From assembly GCA_024234215.1 (NCBI GenBank), contig JACKOQ010000002.1, positions 62,001-126,000 on the forward strand: 64,000 nt of DNA, read 5' to 3'. Below the pieces are notes generated by a model that was not told the DNA's origin, made no database searches, and saw only the letters and a list, made by a program, of their open reading frames with translations. This document shows positions 33,505 to 41,308 of the stretch, one piece after another; position 1 is the first letter of the stretch, and each line of letters starts with the position of its first letter. The DNA is from Pseudomonadales bacterium. Lineage in GTDB: Bacteria; Pseudomonadota; Gammaproteobacteria; Pseudomonadales; UBA5862. A program made the translations under genes and the position numbers.

Positions 33505-35448
33505 ATGATCGTCGAACTGGGCCACTTTGCGCTGATTCTCGCCTTCATGCTGGCGCTGGCGCTGGTGGTGATTCCGCTGGGCGGCGTGCTGAGCGGCCGC
33601 CGCGCCTGGATGGCACTGGCACGCCCACTGGCCAGCGGGCAGTTCGTGCTGCTGCTGTTGAGCGCGGCCGCGCTGGAACACGCACTGCTGACCGATGACT
33701 TTTCGGTCGCCTATGTGGCCAGCAACTCCAACAGCCAGTTGCCTGCCATTTACAAATTCAGCGCCTTCTGGGGCGCGCACGAAGGGTCGCTGCTGCTGTG
33801 GCTGCTGCTGCTGGCCGGCTGGAGTTTTGCCGTGGCCCGCTTCAGCCGCCGGCTGCCGCTCGACATGGTGGCGCGGGTGCTGGCGGTGATGGGGGCAGTC
33901 GCGACCGGCTTTCATCTGTTCCTGCTGACCACCTCCAACCCCTTTGCCCGGCTGCTGCCGATTCCACCAGCCGAAGGGCGCGACCTCAATCCGCTGCTGC
34001 AGGATCCGGGTCTGGTGATCCATCCGCCGATGCTCTACATGGGCTATGTCGGCTTCTCGGTCGCCTTCGCCTTTGCCATCGCCGCGCTGACCAGCGGCCG
34101 GCTCGATGCCGCCTGGGCGCGCTGGTCACGCCCCTGGACTGCGGTCGCCTGGCTGTTTCTGACCCTTGGCATCACCCTCGGCAGCTGGTGGGCCTACTAC
34201 GAACTGGGCTGGGGCGGCTGGTGGTTCTGGGATCCGGTCGAGAACGCCTCGTTCATGCCCTGGCTGATCGGCACCGCACTGATCCACTCGCTGGCCGCCA
34301 CCGAGAAGCGCGGCGTGTTCAAGAGCTGGACGGTGCTGCTGGCGATCTTCGCCTTCTCGCTGAGTCTGCTCGGCACCTTTCTGGTCCGCTCCGGCGTCCT
34401 CACTTCGGTCCATGCCTTCGCGGTCGACCCGCAGCGCGGGATGTTCATCCTGCTGTTCCTGCTGCTGGTGATCGGCGGATCACTGACGCTCTATGCCATG
34501 CGCGCGCCGACCGTCGCGTCACAGACGCGTTTCGAGCTCTGGTCGCGCGAGAGCTTTCTGCTGTTCAACAACCTGCTGCTGACCGTCGCCTGCGCCTCGG
34601 TGCTGATCGGCACCCTCTATCCGCTGGCTTATGAAGCGCTCAATGCCGGCCGCAAGATCTCGGTCGGGCCACCCTACTTCAACGCGGTGTTCATTCCGCT
34701 GATGGGGCTGCTGATCCTGTTCATGGGCGCCGGTCCGCTGCTGCGCTGGCGCGCCACCGACCGCAGCGAATTGCTGCGCCGGCTGCTGTGGATGGCGCTG
34801 ATCGCGCTGCCGCTGGCACTGCTGCTGCCCTGGCTGCTGGTGCGGGCGCTGATCCCTTCCACCGCCATCGCGGCGCTGCTGGCCGGCTGGATCGGTGCCG
34901 GGCTGCTGCTCGATCTGATCATCAAGGGGCGGCAACTGCACGCGCAGGGCGGACTGCGGCGGCTGCCGATCAGCCACTGGGGCATGGTGGCCGCCCATCT
35001 GGGGGTGGCAGTGACCGCGCTCGGCATCGCGCTGGTCAGTCACCACAGCAGCGAGCGTGACCTGCGGCTGAAGCCAGGCGAGTCGGCCGAACTGGCCGGC
35101 CACCGCTTCCAGTTCAAGGGGGTCAGCGAGCTTGCCGGACCCAACTATCTGGCCAGCCATGGCGAAGTCGAGGTGAGCCGCGCCGGCCACCCCATCGCCA
35201 CGCTGGCACCGCAGAAGCGGCTCTATCAGGCCCGCGGCAACAGCATGACCGAGGCGGCGATCGACCCCGGCTTCACCCGCGACCTCTACATCGCCCTCGG
35301 TGAACCACTCGAAAACGGCGCCTGGGCACTGCGCATCCAGTACAAGGCCTATGTGCGCTGGATCTGGCTCGGCGGTCTGCTGATGGTGGCCGGTGCGCTG
35401 CTGACGCTCTGCGACCGCCGCTACCGCACGACAGGAGCCACGCCATGA
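33505..35448 (+). CDS. ccmF: Cytochrome c haem lyase subunit CcmF
   Basis: Core of the haem ligation complex. 647 residues with many transmembrane spans. The WWD signature WGGWWFWDPVENASFMPWL is in the middle, with flanking conserved histidines (LVIHPPMLYMGYVGF; ALIHSLAATEKRG). SGVLTSVHAFAVDPQRGMFI is also typical. The C-terminal periplasmic domain spans about 500-615. Length is normal. The stop overlaps ccmG. Confidence 0.96.
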   Translation: MIVELGHFALILAFMLALALVVIPLGGVLSGRRAWMALARPLASGQFVLLLLSAAALEHALLTDDFSVAYVASNSNSQLPAIYKFSAFWGAHEGSLLLWLLLLAGWSFAVARFSRRLPLDMVARVLAVMGAVATGFHLFLLTTSNPFARLLPIPPAEGRDLNPLLQDPGLVIHPPMLYMGYVGFSVAFAFAIAALTSGRLDAAWARWSRPWTAVAWLFLTLGITLGSWWAYYELGWGGWWFWDPVENASFMPWLIGTALIHSLAATEKRGVFKSWTVLLAIFAFSLSLLGTFLVRSGVLTSVHAFAVDPQRGMFILLFLLLVIGGSLTLYAMRAPTVASQTRFELWSRESFLLFNNLLLTVACASVLIGTLYPLAYEALNAGRKISVGPPYFNAVFIPLMGLLILFMGAGPLLRWRATDRSELLRRLLWMALIALPLALLLPWLLVRALIPSTAIAALLAGWIGAGLLLDLIIKGRQLHAQGGLRRLPISHWGMVAAHLGVAVTALGIALVSHHSSERDLRLKPGESAELAGHRFQFKGVSELAGPNYLASHGEVEVSRAGHPIATLAPQKRLYQARGNSMTEAAIDPGFTRDLYIALGEPLENGAWALRIQYKAYVRWIWLGGLLMVAGALLTLCDRRYRTTGATP

Positions 35449-35978
35449 CGCGCTGGAAGCTGTTCATCCCGCTGCTGCTGTTTCTGGCGCTCGGCGCCTT
35501 TTTGCTGCGCGGGCTGTTCATGGACCCGACGCTGCTGCCCTCGCCGCTGATCGGCAAGCCGCTGCCGGCCTTCACGCTCGGCACCCTCGCTGATCCGGCC
35601 GGCGTCAAACGGCAGAGCGACCTGACCGGTGAGGTGGCGCTGGTCAATGTCTGGGCCACCTGGTGCATCTCCTGCCGCGCCGAACACCCCTGGCTGATGA
35701 AGATCGCCGCGATGGGCGTGCCGATCTACGGCGTCAACTACAAGGATCAGCGCGAGGCCGCGCTGACCTGGCTCAAGCAGCTCGGCGACCCCTACCGCTT
35801 CAGCCTGTTCGACGAGAACGGACGGCTCGGGCTCGACCTCGGCGTCTATGGCGCACCCGAGAGCTACCTGATCGACCGCCATGGCGTCATCCGCTACAAG
35901 CGGGTCGGCGTGATCGACGAGCGCATCTGGCGCGACGAGCTGGAGCCAGCCATCAACAGACTGCGGGCCGAGCCATGA
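35445..35978 (+). CDS. ccmG: Thiol:disulphide interchange protein CcmG/DsbE
   Basis: Membrane-anchored thioredoxin that keeps apocytochrome cysteines reduced. The 177 residues have an N-terminal anchor (FIPLLLFLALGAFLL), the active site NVWATWCISCRAEHP with Cys 74 and Cys 77, and a later YGAPESYLIDRHGVIRYK with cis-Pro region. Ends overlap ccmF and ccmH by four bases each, so the genes are translationally coupled. Confidence 0.95.
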   Translation: MTRWKLFIPLLLFLALGAFLLRGLFMDPTLLPSPLIGKPLPAFTLGTLADPAGVKRQSDLTGEVALVNVWATWCISCRAEHPWLMKIAAMGVPIYGVNYKDQREAALTWLKQLGDPYRFSLFDENGRLGLDLGVYGAPESYLIDRHGVIRYKRVGVIDERIWRDELEPAINRLRAEP

Positions 35979-36454
35979 GCGCGGCACTGACCCGCTGGCT
36001 GCTGCTCGGCACGCTGCTGCTGACCCCCACTCTCGGCGCCGTGGAGCCTGACTACCAGTTCGACCAGCCGGAGCAGAGCCAGCGCTTTCACCGCCTGCTC
36101 GACCAGTTCCGCTGCCCCAAGTGCCAGAATACCAACCTGGTCGGCTCCGATGCCCCGATCGCCGCCGACCTGCGCCAGCACATCTACCAGTTGATGAACG
36201 AGGGGCGCAGTGACCGGGAGATCGAGGAGTACCTGGTCGAGCGCTATGGCGAGTTCGTGCTCTACAAACCACGCGCCCAGGGCAGCAACTGGCTGCTGTG
36301 GCTGGCGCCGGCCATGCTGCTGCTGGGCGGCCTCGGCTACGTCGCCCTGCTGATCGCGCGGCGTCGGCCGCAGGCAACACCCGCCACCGGACTGAGCAGC
36401 GAAGAACGCGCCCGGCTCGACCAACTGCTGAAGCGACAGGAGCCGCCCGGATGA
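35975..36454 (+). CDS. ccmH: Cytochrome c maturation protein CcmH
   Basis: Thiol-oxidoreductase subunit of the haem lyase. The 159 residues have a signal peptide, the redox motif LLDQFRCPKCQNTNLVGSDA with Cys 47 and Cys 50, DRQ-type helices (REIEEYLVERYGEFVLYKP) and one C-terminal membrane span (LWLAPAMLLLGGLGYVALLI). This is the short form: the TPR part is a separate gene, ccmI, which overlaps its stop (ATGA). Confidence 0.95.
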   Translation: MSAALTRWLLLGTLLLTPTLGAVEPDYQFDQPEQSQRFHRLLDQFRCPKCQNTNLVGSDAPIAADLRQHIYQLMNEGRSDREIEEYLVERYGEFVLYKPRAQGSNWLLWLAPAMLLLGGLGYVALLIARRRPQATPATGLSSEERARLDQLLKRQEPPG

Positions 36455-37689
36455 TGCCGCTGTTTGCCCTGGCCATCGCGCTGCTGATCTGCCTGGCGCT
36501 CGCCTTCATCCTGCTGCCACTGCGCCGCGCCACGGCGGCGCAGGTCAGCGAAGCGAGCCGCCAGCAGACCAATCTGGCCCTGCATCGCCGCCGGCTCGAT
36601 GACCTGCAACAGGAGCATCGCCGCGGCGAGATCGACGACGCTGCGCTGGCGGCGCTGACGCTGGAGCTGGAGCGCGACCTGCTGGTCGACGTCGACAGCG
36701 CCGAACCCAGCTCGGCCGGGACGACCACGCCGGCCAGCCTCTGGTCGCGGCACTGGCTGGTGCTGCTGGTCGCCGGCCTGCTGCCGTTGGTTGCGCTGCT
36801 GCTCTATGGCCGTCTGGGCGGCATCGACCAGATCGAACTGACCCGGCTGAGCGAGCGGTTGACGCAGACAGCAGTCGAAAGCCCGGAGTTCCCGGCACTG
36901 CAGGAGCAGCTCGCCAGCCGGCTGCAACCGACCGCCAATCAGCTCTCCGGCTGGTACCTGCTCGCCAGCTCGGCACTGCAGAACGGCCGGCTCGACCTGG
37001 CCACCGACACACTGCAACAGATTGCCCGCCTCAATGGCGAATCGACCGACAACGCACCGGTCTATGCGCAACTGGCGCAGGTCGCCTTCCAGCAGGCCGG
37101 GCAGAAGATCACGCCGCAGATCGAGGGCTGGATCCAGCAGGCGCTGGCACTCGATCCCGACGAACCGACCGCACTGGGGCTGCTCGGCATCGCCGCCTTC
37201 GCCCGCAGCGACTATCAAGCTGCGATCGACGCCTGGCAGCACGCGCTGACCCGGACGCCAGCCGGCGCCAGCAGCGATGCGCTGCGCAGCGGCATCGGCG
37301 TCGCCCGCGAACGGCTGGGGCTGCCGCCCGAACCGGCCGTGGCCGGCCGCATCGAAGTGACCATCGAGATCGATCCGGCACTGCTGCCCGAGGTGTCGCC
37401 CGACAGCCACCTGCTGCTCTTCGCCCGTGCCGCCAATGGCCCGCCGATGCCGCTGGCGGCCGTCCGTCTGCCAGTCGGCGACTGGCCGCGCGAGGTGCAA
37501 CTCGATGACTCGATGGCGATGCAGCCCGGTCTCAAGCTCTCGCTCCATCCGCAGGTCGAGGTGGTGGCACGCATCAGCCGCAGCGGTGGTGCCCAGGCCA
37601 TGGCCGGCGATCTCGAAGGCCGCTCCGGCGTGATCGAACCGTCCCGGCAGCAGGGCAAGCTCAAGCTGCTGATCAACCAGCGTCGCTGA
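36451..37689 (+). CDS. ccmI: Apocytochrome c chaperone CcmI (TPR protein)
   Basis: Binds apocytochrome c and hands it to CcmF/H. The ATG at 36451 overlaps the ccmH stop and gives 412 residues. Two N-terminal membrane spans (residues about 4-22 and about 98-115) flank a cytoplasmic helical loop (NLALHRRRLDDLQQEHRRGE). TPR helices follow (about 160-310, e.g. LGLLGIAAFARSDYQAAIDA), and then a C-terminal beta domain with MPLAAVRLPVGDWPREVQLD. Both halves match the family. It ends the ccm operon. Confidence 0.93.
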   Translation: MMPLFALAIALLICLALAFILLPLRRATAAQVSEASRQQTNLALHRRRLDDLQQEHRRGEIDDAALAALTLELERDLLVDVDSAEPSSAGTTTPASLWSRHWLVLLVAGLLPLVALLLYGRLGGIDQIELTRLSERLTQTAVESPEFPALQEQLASRLQPTANQLSGWYLLASSALQNGRLDLATDTLQQIARLNGESTDNAPVYAQLAQVAFQQAGQKITPQIEGWIQQALALDPDEPTALGLLGIAAFARSDYQAAIDAWQHALTRTPAGASSDALRSGIGVARERLGLPPEPAVAGRIEVTIEIDPALLPEVSPDSHLLLFARAANGPPMPLAAVRLPVGDWPREVQLDDSMAMQPGLKLSLHPQVEVVARISRSGGAQAMAGDLEGRSGVIEPSRQQGKLKLLINQRR

Positions 37690-37705
37690 ACAGGGCCCTC
37701 GCACC

Positions 37706-38734
37706 ATGCAGCCACTCTCCTGCCTCAGCCTGCGGCTCGAAGCCGAGGGACTGTTCCTGCTCGACCAGACGCTGCTGCCGCAGCAGGAGTGCTGGCACCC
37801 CTGCCGCGACGTGGCCACGCTGGAGCAGATGATCAAGACATTGCAGGTGCGCGGAGCGCCGATGATCGCACTCTGCTGCGCGCTGCTGCTGGCCTGGCTG
37901 ACCGAACAGGGCGTGCCGCGCGCGCAGATTGCCGACGCGCTGGAGCGGCTGCGCGCCACCCGACCAACCGCGGTCAATCTGATGCATGCGATGGAGCGGC
38001 TGCGCGCCACCCTCGCCACCGATGACTGGCCGCAGCGGCTGATCGGCGAGGCCGAACGGCTCTTCATCGAGGATCGGGCACTCTGCACAGCGATGGCGGG
38101 CCACGGCGCGACGCTGATCGCCAACGGTGACCGCATCCTCACCCACTGCAACACCGGCGGGCTGGCCACCGCCGGCATCGGCACCGCGATCGGTGTCATC
38201 CGTCACGCTCACGAGCTCGGCCGGAACATCTCGGTCTGGGTCGACGAGACCCGCCCGCTGCTGCAAGGGGGCCGGCTGACCGCCTGGGAACTGGGCCGAT
38301 TCGGCATCCCCTATCGGCTGATCTGCGACAGCATGGCCGCGGTGCTGATGGGCAGCGGGCAGGTCGACAAGGTGCTGGTCGGCGCCGACCGCATCGCCGC
38401 CAATGGCGATTTCGCCAACAAGATCGGCACCTACGGGCTCGCCGTTCTGGCGCACCACCACCAGATTCCGTTCTATGTGGTCGCGCCCCACACCACCGTG
38501 GATGGACACTGCCCGAATGGCAAGGTGATTCCGATCGAACAGCGCGATGGCGCCGAGGTGCGCGGCGTGCGCACCGCTCACGGCCATCTGGAATGGAGCC
38601 CCGCCGACGCACCGGTGTTCAACCCGGCGTTCGATGTCACGCCGGCGGCACTGGTGACCGGCTGGGTGCTCGACAGCGGCCTTTACGGCCAGGCCGATGT
38701 CGAGCAGGGTCTGTTCGGATCAATGCAGGGCTGA
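37706..38734 (+). CDS. mtnA: Methylthioribose-1-phosphate isomerase
   Basis: Converts 5-methylthioribose-1-phosphate to the ribulose isomer in the methionine salvage pathway. 342 residues with the eIF2B-like fold. TLQVRGAPMIALCCALLLAW is at about 45-64. Catalytic Cys about 148 is in ILTHCNTGGLATAG, and catalytic Asp about 228 in LVGADRIAANGDFANKIGTY. VFNPAFDVTPAALVTGWV lies near the end. It is 16 bases after ccmI and may read through from it. No other mtn gene is visible nearby. Confidence 0.95.
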   Translation: MQPLSCLSLRLEAEGLFLLDQTLLPQQECWHPCRDVATLEQMIKTLQVRGAPMIALCCALLLAWLTEQGVPRAQIADALERLRATRPTAVNLMHAMERLRATLATDDWPQRLIGEAERLFIEDRALCTAMAGHGATLIANGDRILTHCNTGGLATAGIGTAIGVIRHAHELGRNISVWVDETRPLLQGGRLTAWELGRFGIPYRLICDSMAAVLMGSGQVDKVLVGADRIAANGDFANKIGTYGLAVLAHHHQIPFYVVAPHTTVDGHCPNGKVIPIEQRDGAEVRGVRTAHGHLEWSPADAPVFNPAFDVTPAALVTGWVLDSGLYGQADVEQGLFGSMQG

Positions 38735-38738
38735 GCGG

Positions 38739-39185
38739 CTACTTGCGCGGCTCGCGGATCAGCAGCGTACCCTGTGCCGCGCAGCAGAGCCGTCCTTCGT
38801 TGGTCACCAGCGCCCGCACCACGGCGGTGGTGCGGGTCAGCGAGACCACCTCGGAATCGGCCACCAGCGTCCCCTTGCTGACCGAGGCAAGGTAGTTCAG
38901 CTTGAACTCGGTGGTCGCAGCCCACTGCCCCGGCTGCATCAGCGGATAGAGCACCACGCCCAGCACATGGTCGATGAAACCGGCCATGACGCCGCCATGC
39001 ATGGTGCCGAAAGCGGTCAGCAGTTCCTCGCGCACCTCGACCTTGGCCCGCAACGTGCCCGGTCCGAACTCGACCAGCTCCATGCCGATGAAGCCCGGCA
39101 GGCCACCCATGTTCCTGTTGTTGCTCTCGATCAGCGAGCGGGCAGTGGCTTCGTTGTAGTTCGAAAACTGGGGTAATTCCGCCAT
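38739..39185 (-). CDS. Hotdog-fold thioesterase, PaaI-like
   Basis: The 148 residues from the ATG at 39185 (AAGGAAG upstream) contain the hotdog signature LTAFGTMHGGVMAGFIDHVL and LTRTTAVVRALV. These proteins hydrolyse acyl- or aryl-CoA thioesters. The frame is open to 39221 without a better start. It ends 4 bases from the convergent mtnA stop. The substrate is unknown. Confidence 0.88.
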   Translation of the reverse strand: MAELPQFSNYNEATARSLIESNNRNMGGLPGFIGMELVEFGPGTLRAKVEVREELLTAFGTMHGGVMAGFIDHVLGVVLYPLMQPGQWAATTEFKLNYLASVSKGTLVADSEVVSLTRTTAVVRALVTNEGRLCCAAQGTLLIREPRK

Positions 39186-39352
39186 GTTATTGTTCTTCCT
39201 TAAAAAGTGATTGAATGGCACCTTGCGCCCTGACAGGACCCCGCTGAATCTACCAGCTTGGAGTCAAACATCAAGGCGGCAACCGGGACAGGCAGTGGCG
39301 CAGCCAGCGCCGGTGCAAACCGCCGCTGGACTTGAAAATTTGGAGAATCAAC

Positions 39353-40150
39353 ATGATGCGTGTCAGCGAACTCTATCTGCACCCGGTCAAGTCCTGCGGC
39401 GGCCACGCCGTGGAGCGCGTTGAGCTCGATCCGCAGGGGCCACGCGGCGACCGCCGCTGGATGGTGACCGACCCGACCGGGCAGTTTCTCACCCAGCGCG
39501 AGCTGGCGCGGATGGCGTTGATCCAGGTCGGAGTGACCGACAGCGGCATCACGCTCCGGGCCCCCGGCTTCGACACCCTCACCGTCATGACGCCACCCCA
39601 GGAACAGGCCAGCGAACGACTGGTCACCGTCTGGCGCGACCAGTGCCGGGCACTGCTGGCCGATGCGGCCGCCAATCAATGGCTCAGCGATTTTCTGCAA
39701 CGGCCGGCACAGCTGGTCCACCTGCCCGACAGCAGCCGGCGGCCGGTCGATCCACGCTACGCCACCGCCAGCGATCAGGTCAGCTTCGCCGATGGTTTTC
39801 CGCTGCTGCTGATCGGCGCCGCCTCACTCGACGAACTCAACAGCCGTCTCGATCAGCCGGTGTCGATGCGCCGTTTTCGCCCCAACCTGGTGGTCAGCGG
39901 CGGTGCCGCCTTTGCCGAGGATGGCTGGCGGCGCCTCCGCATCGGCACCATCACCTTCAGGGTGGCCAAGCCCTGCGCGCGCTGCGCGATTCCGGGCATC
40001 GACCCCGACAGCGGCCAGACCACGGCCGAACCACTGCGCACACTGGCACGGTTTCGCCGCCGCGATGGGGTGATCTACTTCGGTCAGAACCTGCTGCATG
40101 ACGGACCGGGCACCCTGACAGTGGGCGACCCGGTCGAACTGCTGGAGTAG
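39353..40150 (+). CDS. MOSC-domain protein with beta-barrel N-terminal domain (YcbX-like)
   Basis: 265 residues from the ATG at 39353 (GGAG upstream). Residues about 1-115 form the MOSC N-terminal beta-barrel (VSELYLHPVKSCGGHAVERV). Residues about 125-265 form the MOSC domain with FRPNLVV and the conserved Cys motif KPCARCAIPGIDPDSG, which binds the molybdenum cofactor in the mARC/YcbX family. YcbX detoxifies N-hydroxylated bases with a ferredoxin-type domain; that extra domain is absent here, so a separate partner would be needed. Function is inferred from the family. Confidence 0.85.
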   Translation: MMRVSELYLHPVKSCGGHAVERVELDPQGPRGDRRWMVTDPTGQFLTQRELARMALIQVGVTDSGITLRAPGFDTLTVMTPPQEQASERLVTVWRDQCRALLADAAANQWLSDFLQRPAQLVHLPDSSRRPVDPRYATASDQVSFADGFPLLLIGAASLDELNSRLDQPVSMRRFRPNLVVSGGAAFAEDGWRRLRIGTITFRVAKPCARCAIPGIDPDSGQTTAEPLRTLARFRRRDGVIYFGQNLLHDGPGTLTVGDPVELLE

Positions 40151-40177
40151 CCTGCCGCGGCAGACACGCCGTTTCGG

Positions 40178-40621
40178 CTATTTGGTCGCCGAGCGCACCC
40201 GCACCGCCAGCACGTCGCACTTGGCGCCATGCAGCACGGCGGTGGCCGTGGAACCCAGCACCAGGCCGATGCCATGGCGACCATGGCTGCCGATGACGAT
40301 CAGATCGGCCTGCTGTTCAGTGACCAGCCGATGGACTTCCGCCGCCGGCCGTCCATAGATCAGATACTGGCGCTCGGCCGGAATGTTCCACTGGCTGCCC
40401 AGCCCGCGCAGCCGCGCCTTGGCCTGGGTCTCGATCTCCTCCTGGATGGTGCTGACATCCATCGGAATGTCGCCACCATAGGCGAAGGTGAGAGGTTCGA
40501 TGACATGGATCAGGCTGAGCTCAGCCTGATAGCGCGCTGCGATCGAACTGGCCTGTTCGACGACCTGATCGGCCTCGGCGGTGAGATCGATCGACACCAG
40601 AATTTTCTTATAGTCGGCCAT
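40178..40621 (-). CDS. Universal stress protein, UspA family
   Basis: 147 residues from the ATG at 40621 (GGGAG upstream). MADYKKILVSIDLTAEADQV starts a typical Usp fold. The ATP-binding motif GSHGRHGIGLVLGSTA (G-2x-G-9x-G-S) is intact near the C-terminus, followed by CDVLAVRV. It is convergent with the MOSC gene, and a CTGCCGCGGCAG palindrome lies between them. It probably acts in stress survival; specifics are unknown. Confidence 0.92.
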   Translation of the reverse strand: MADYKKILVSIDLTAEADQVVEQASSIAARYQAELSLIHVIEPLTFAYGGDIPMDVSTIQEEIETQAKARLRGLGSQWNIPAERQYLIYGRPAAEVHRLVTEQQADLIVIGSHGRHGIGLVLGSTATAVLHGAKCDVLAVRVRSATK

Positions 40622-40838
40622 GCGGCTGCTCCCAGAGTGATTGCCTTGCAAAACCAGGCGGATTCTCAGTGATTTTGTATCAATTTGCTAGGCTCACGGC
40701 CATGCCGCAACCCCGGGTGACGCTGTGCGCCTCGTGCTTGAATCCGGCACCGACACCGCCATATCGAGCCCATGCCCCAACGGTATGAATAAGGTAATAT
40801 CGGGGCTCTACCCTGCAATGGGTCAATCGGAGAATCAG

Positions 40839-41288
40839 ATGCCAGATCGATCGCATGGGGCAAGCCATCCAGGCAGCGTCGCCGGTGGGAAGCACGCCAC
40901 ATTTCCTCGCTCCACCCTCCTCCAGCAGCGGAATTTTCATCTAACCTTTAGTGGAAATGCAGGGGGAAGCAGCCCGGCCGGTGGCCAGCAGGGCGACACG
41001 GCCATCGAATCCGCCAAGCCCAAGCTCAAGCCGCCCTCCCGGTATCAGGTGGTGATGCTGAACGATGATTTCACGCCGATGGAGTTCGTGGTCGATGTGT
41101 TGCAGATGTTCTTTGGCATGCCGCTCGAGAAGGCTTCCCAGATCATGCTGATCGTGCACACCCGCGGTCGGGCGGTGTGCGGTGTCTACAGCCGCGACAT
41201 CGCCGAAACCAAGGCGTTTCAGGTCACCCAGTATGCCCGTGAGCATCAACATCCCTTGCTGTGCGAAATTGAACGTGTCGATGAGTAA
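40839..41288 (+). CDS. clpS: ClpAP adaptor protein ClpS
   Basis: ClpS delivers N-end-rule substrates to ClpAP. The conserved domain starts at about 41025: PPSRYQVVMLNDDFTPMEFV, ASQIMLIVHTRGRAVCGVYS, and ends near ERVDE. The N-terminus is uncertain. The only in-frame ATG with a good ribosome site (GGAG) is at 40839, giving 149 residues, about 40 longer than most ClpS; the extra part is low-complexity. It is 20 bases upstream of clpA, as usual. Substrates of its pathway are made by bpt and aat, encoded at 56704-58155. Confidence 0.92.
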   Translation: MPDRSHGASHPGSVAGGKHATFPRSTLLQQRNFHLTFSGNAGGSSPAGGQQGDTAIESAKPKLKPPSRYQVVMLNDDFTPMEFVVDVLQMFFGMPLEKASQIMLIVHTRGRAVCGVYSRDIAETKAFQVTQYAREHQHPLLCEIERVDE

Positions 41289-41308
41289 TTCCGAATCCGA
41301 GGTAGCAC

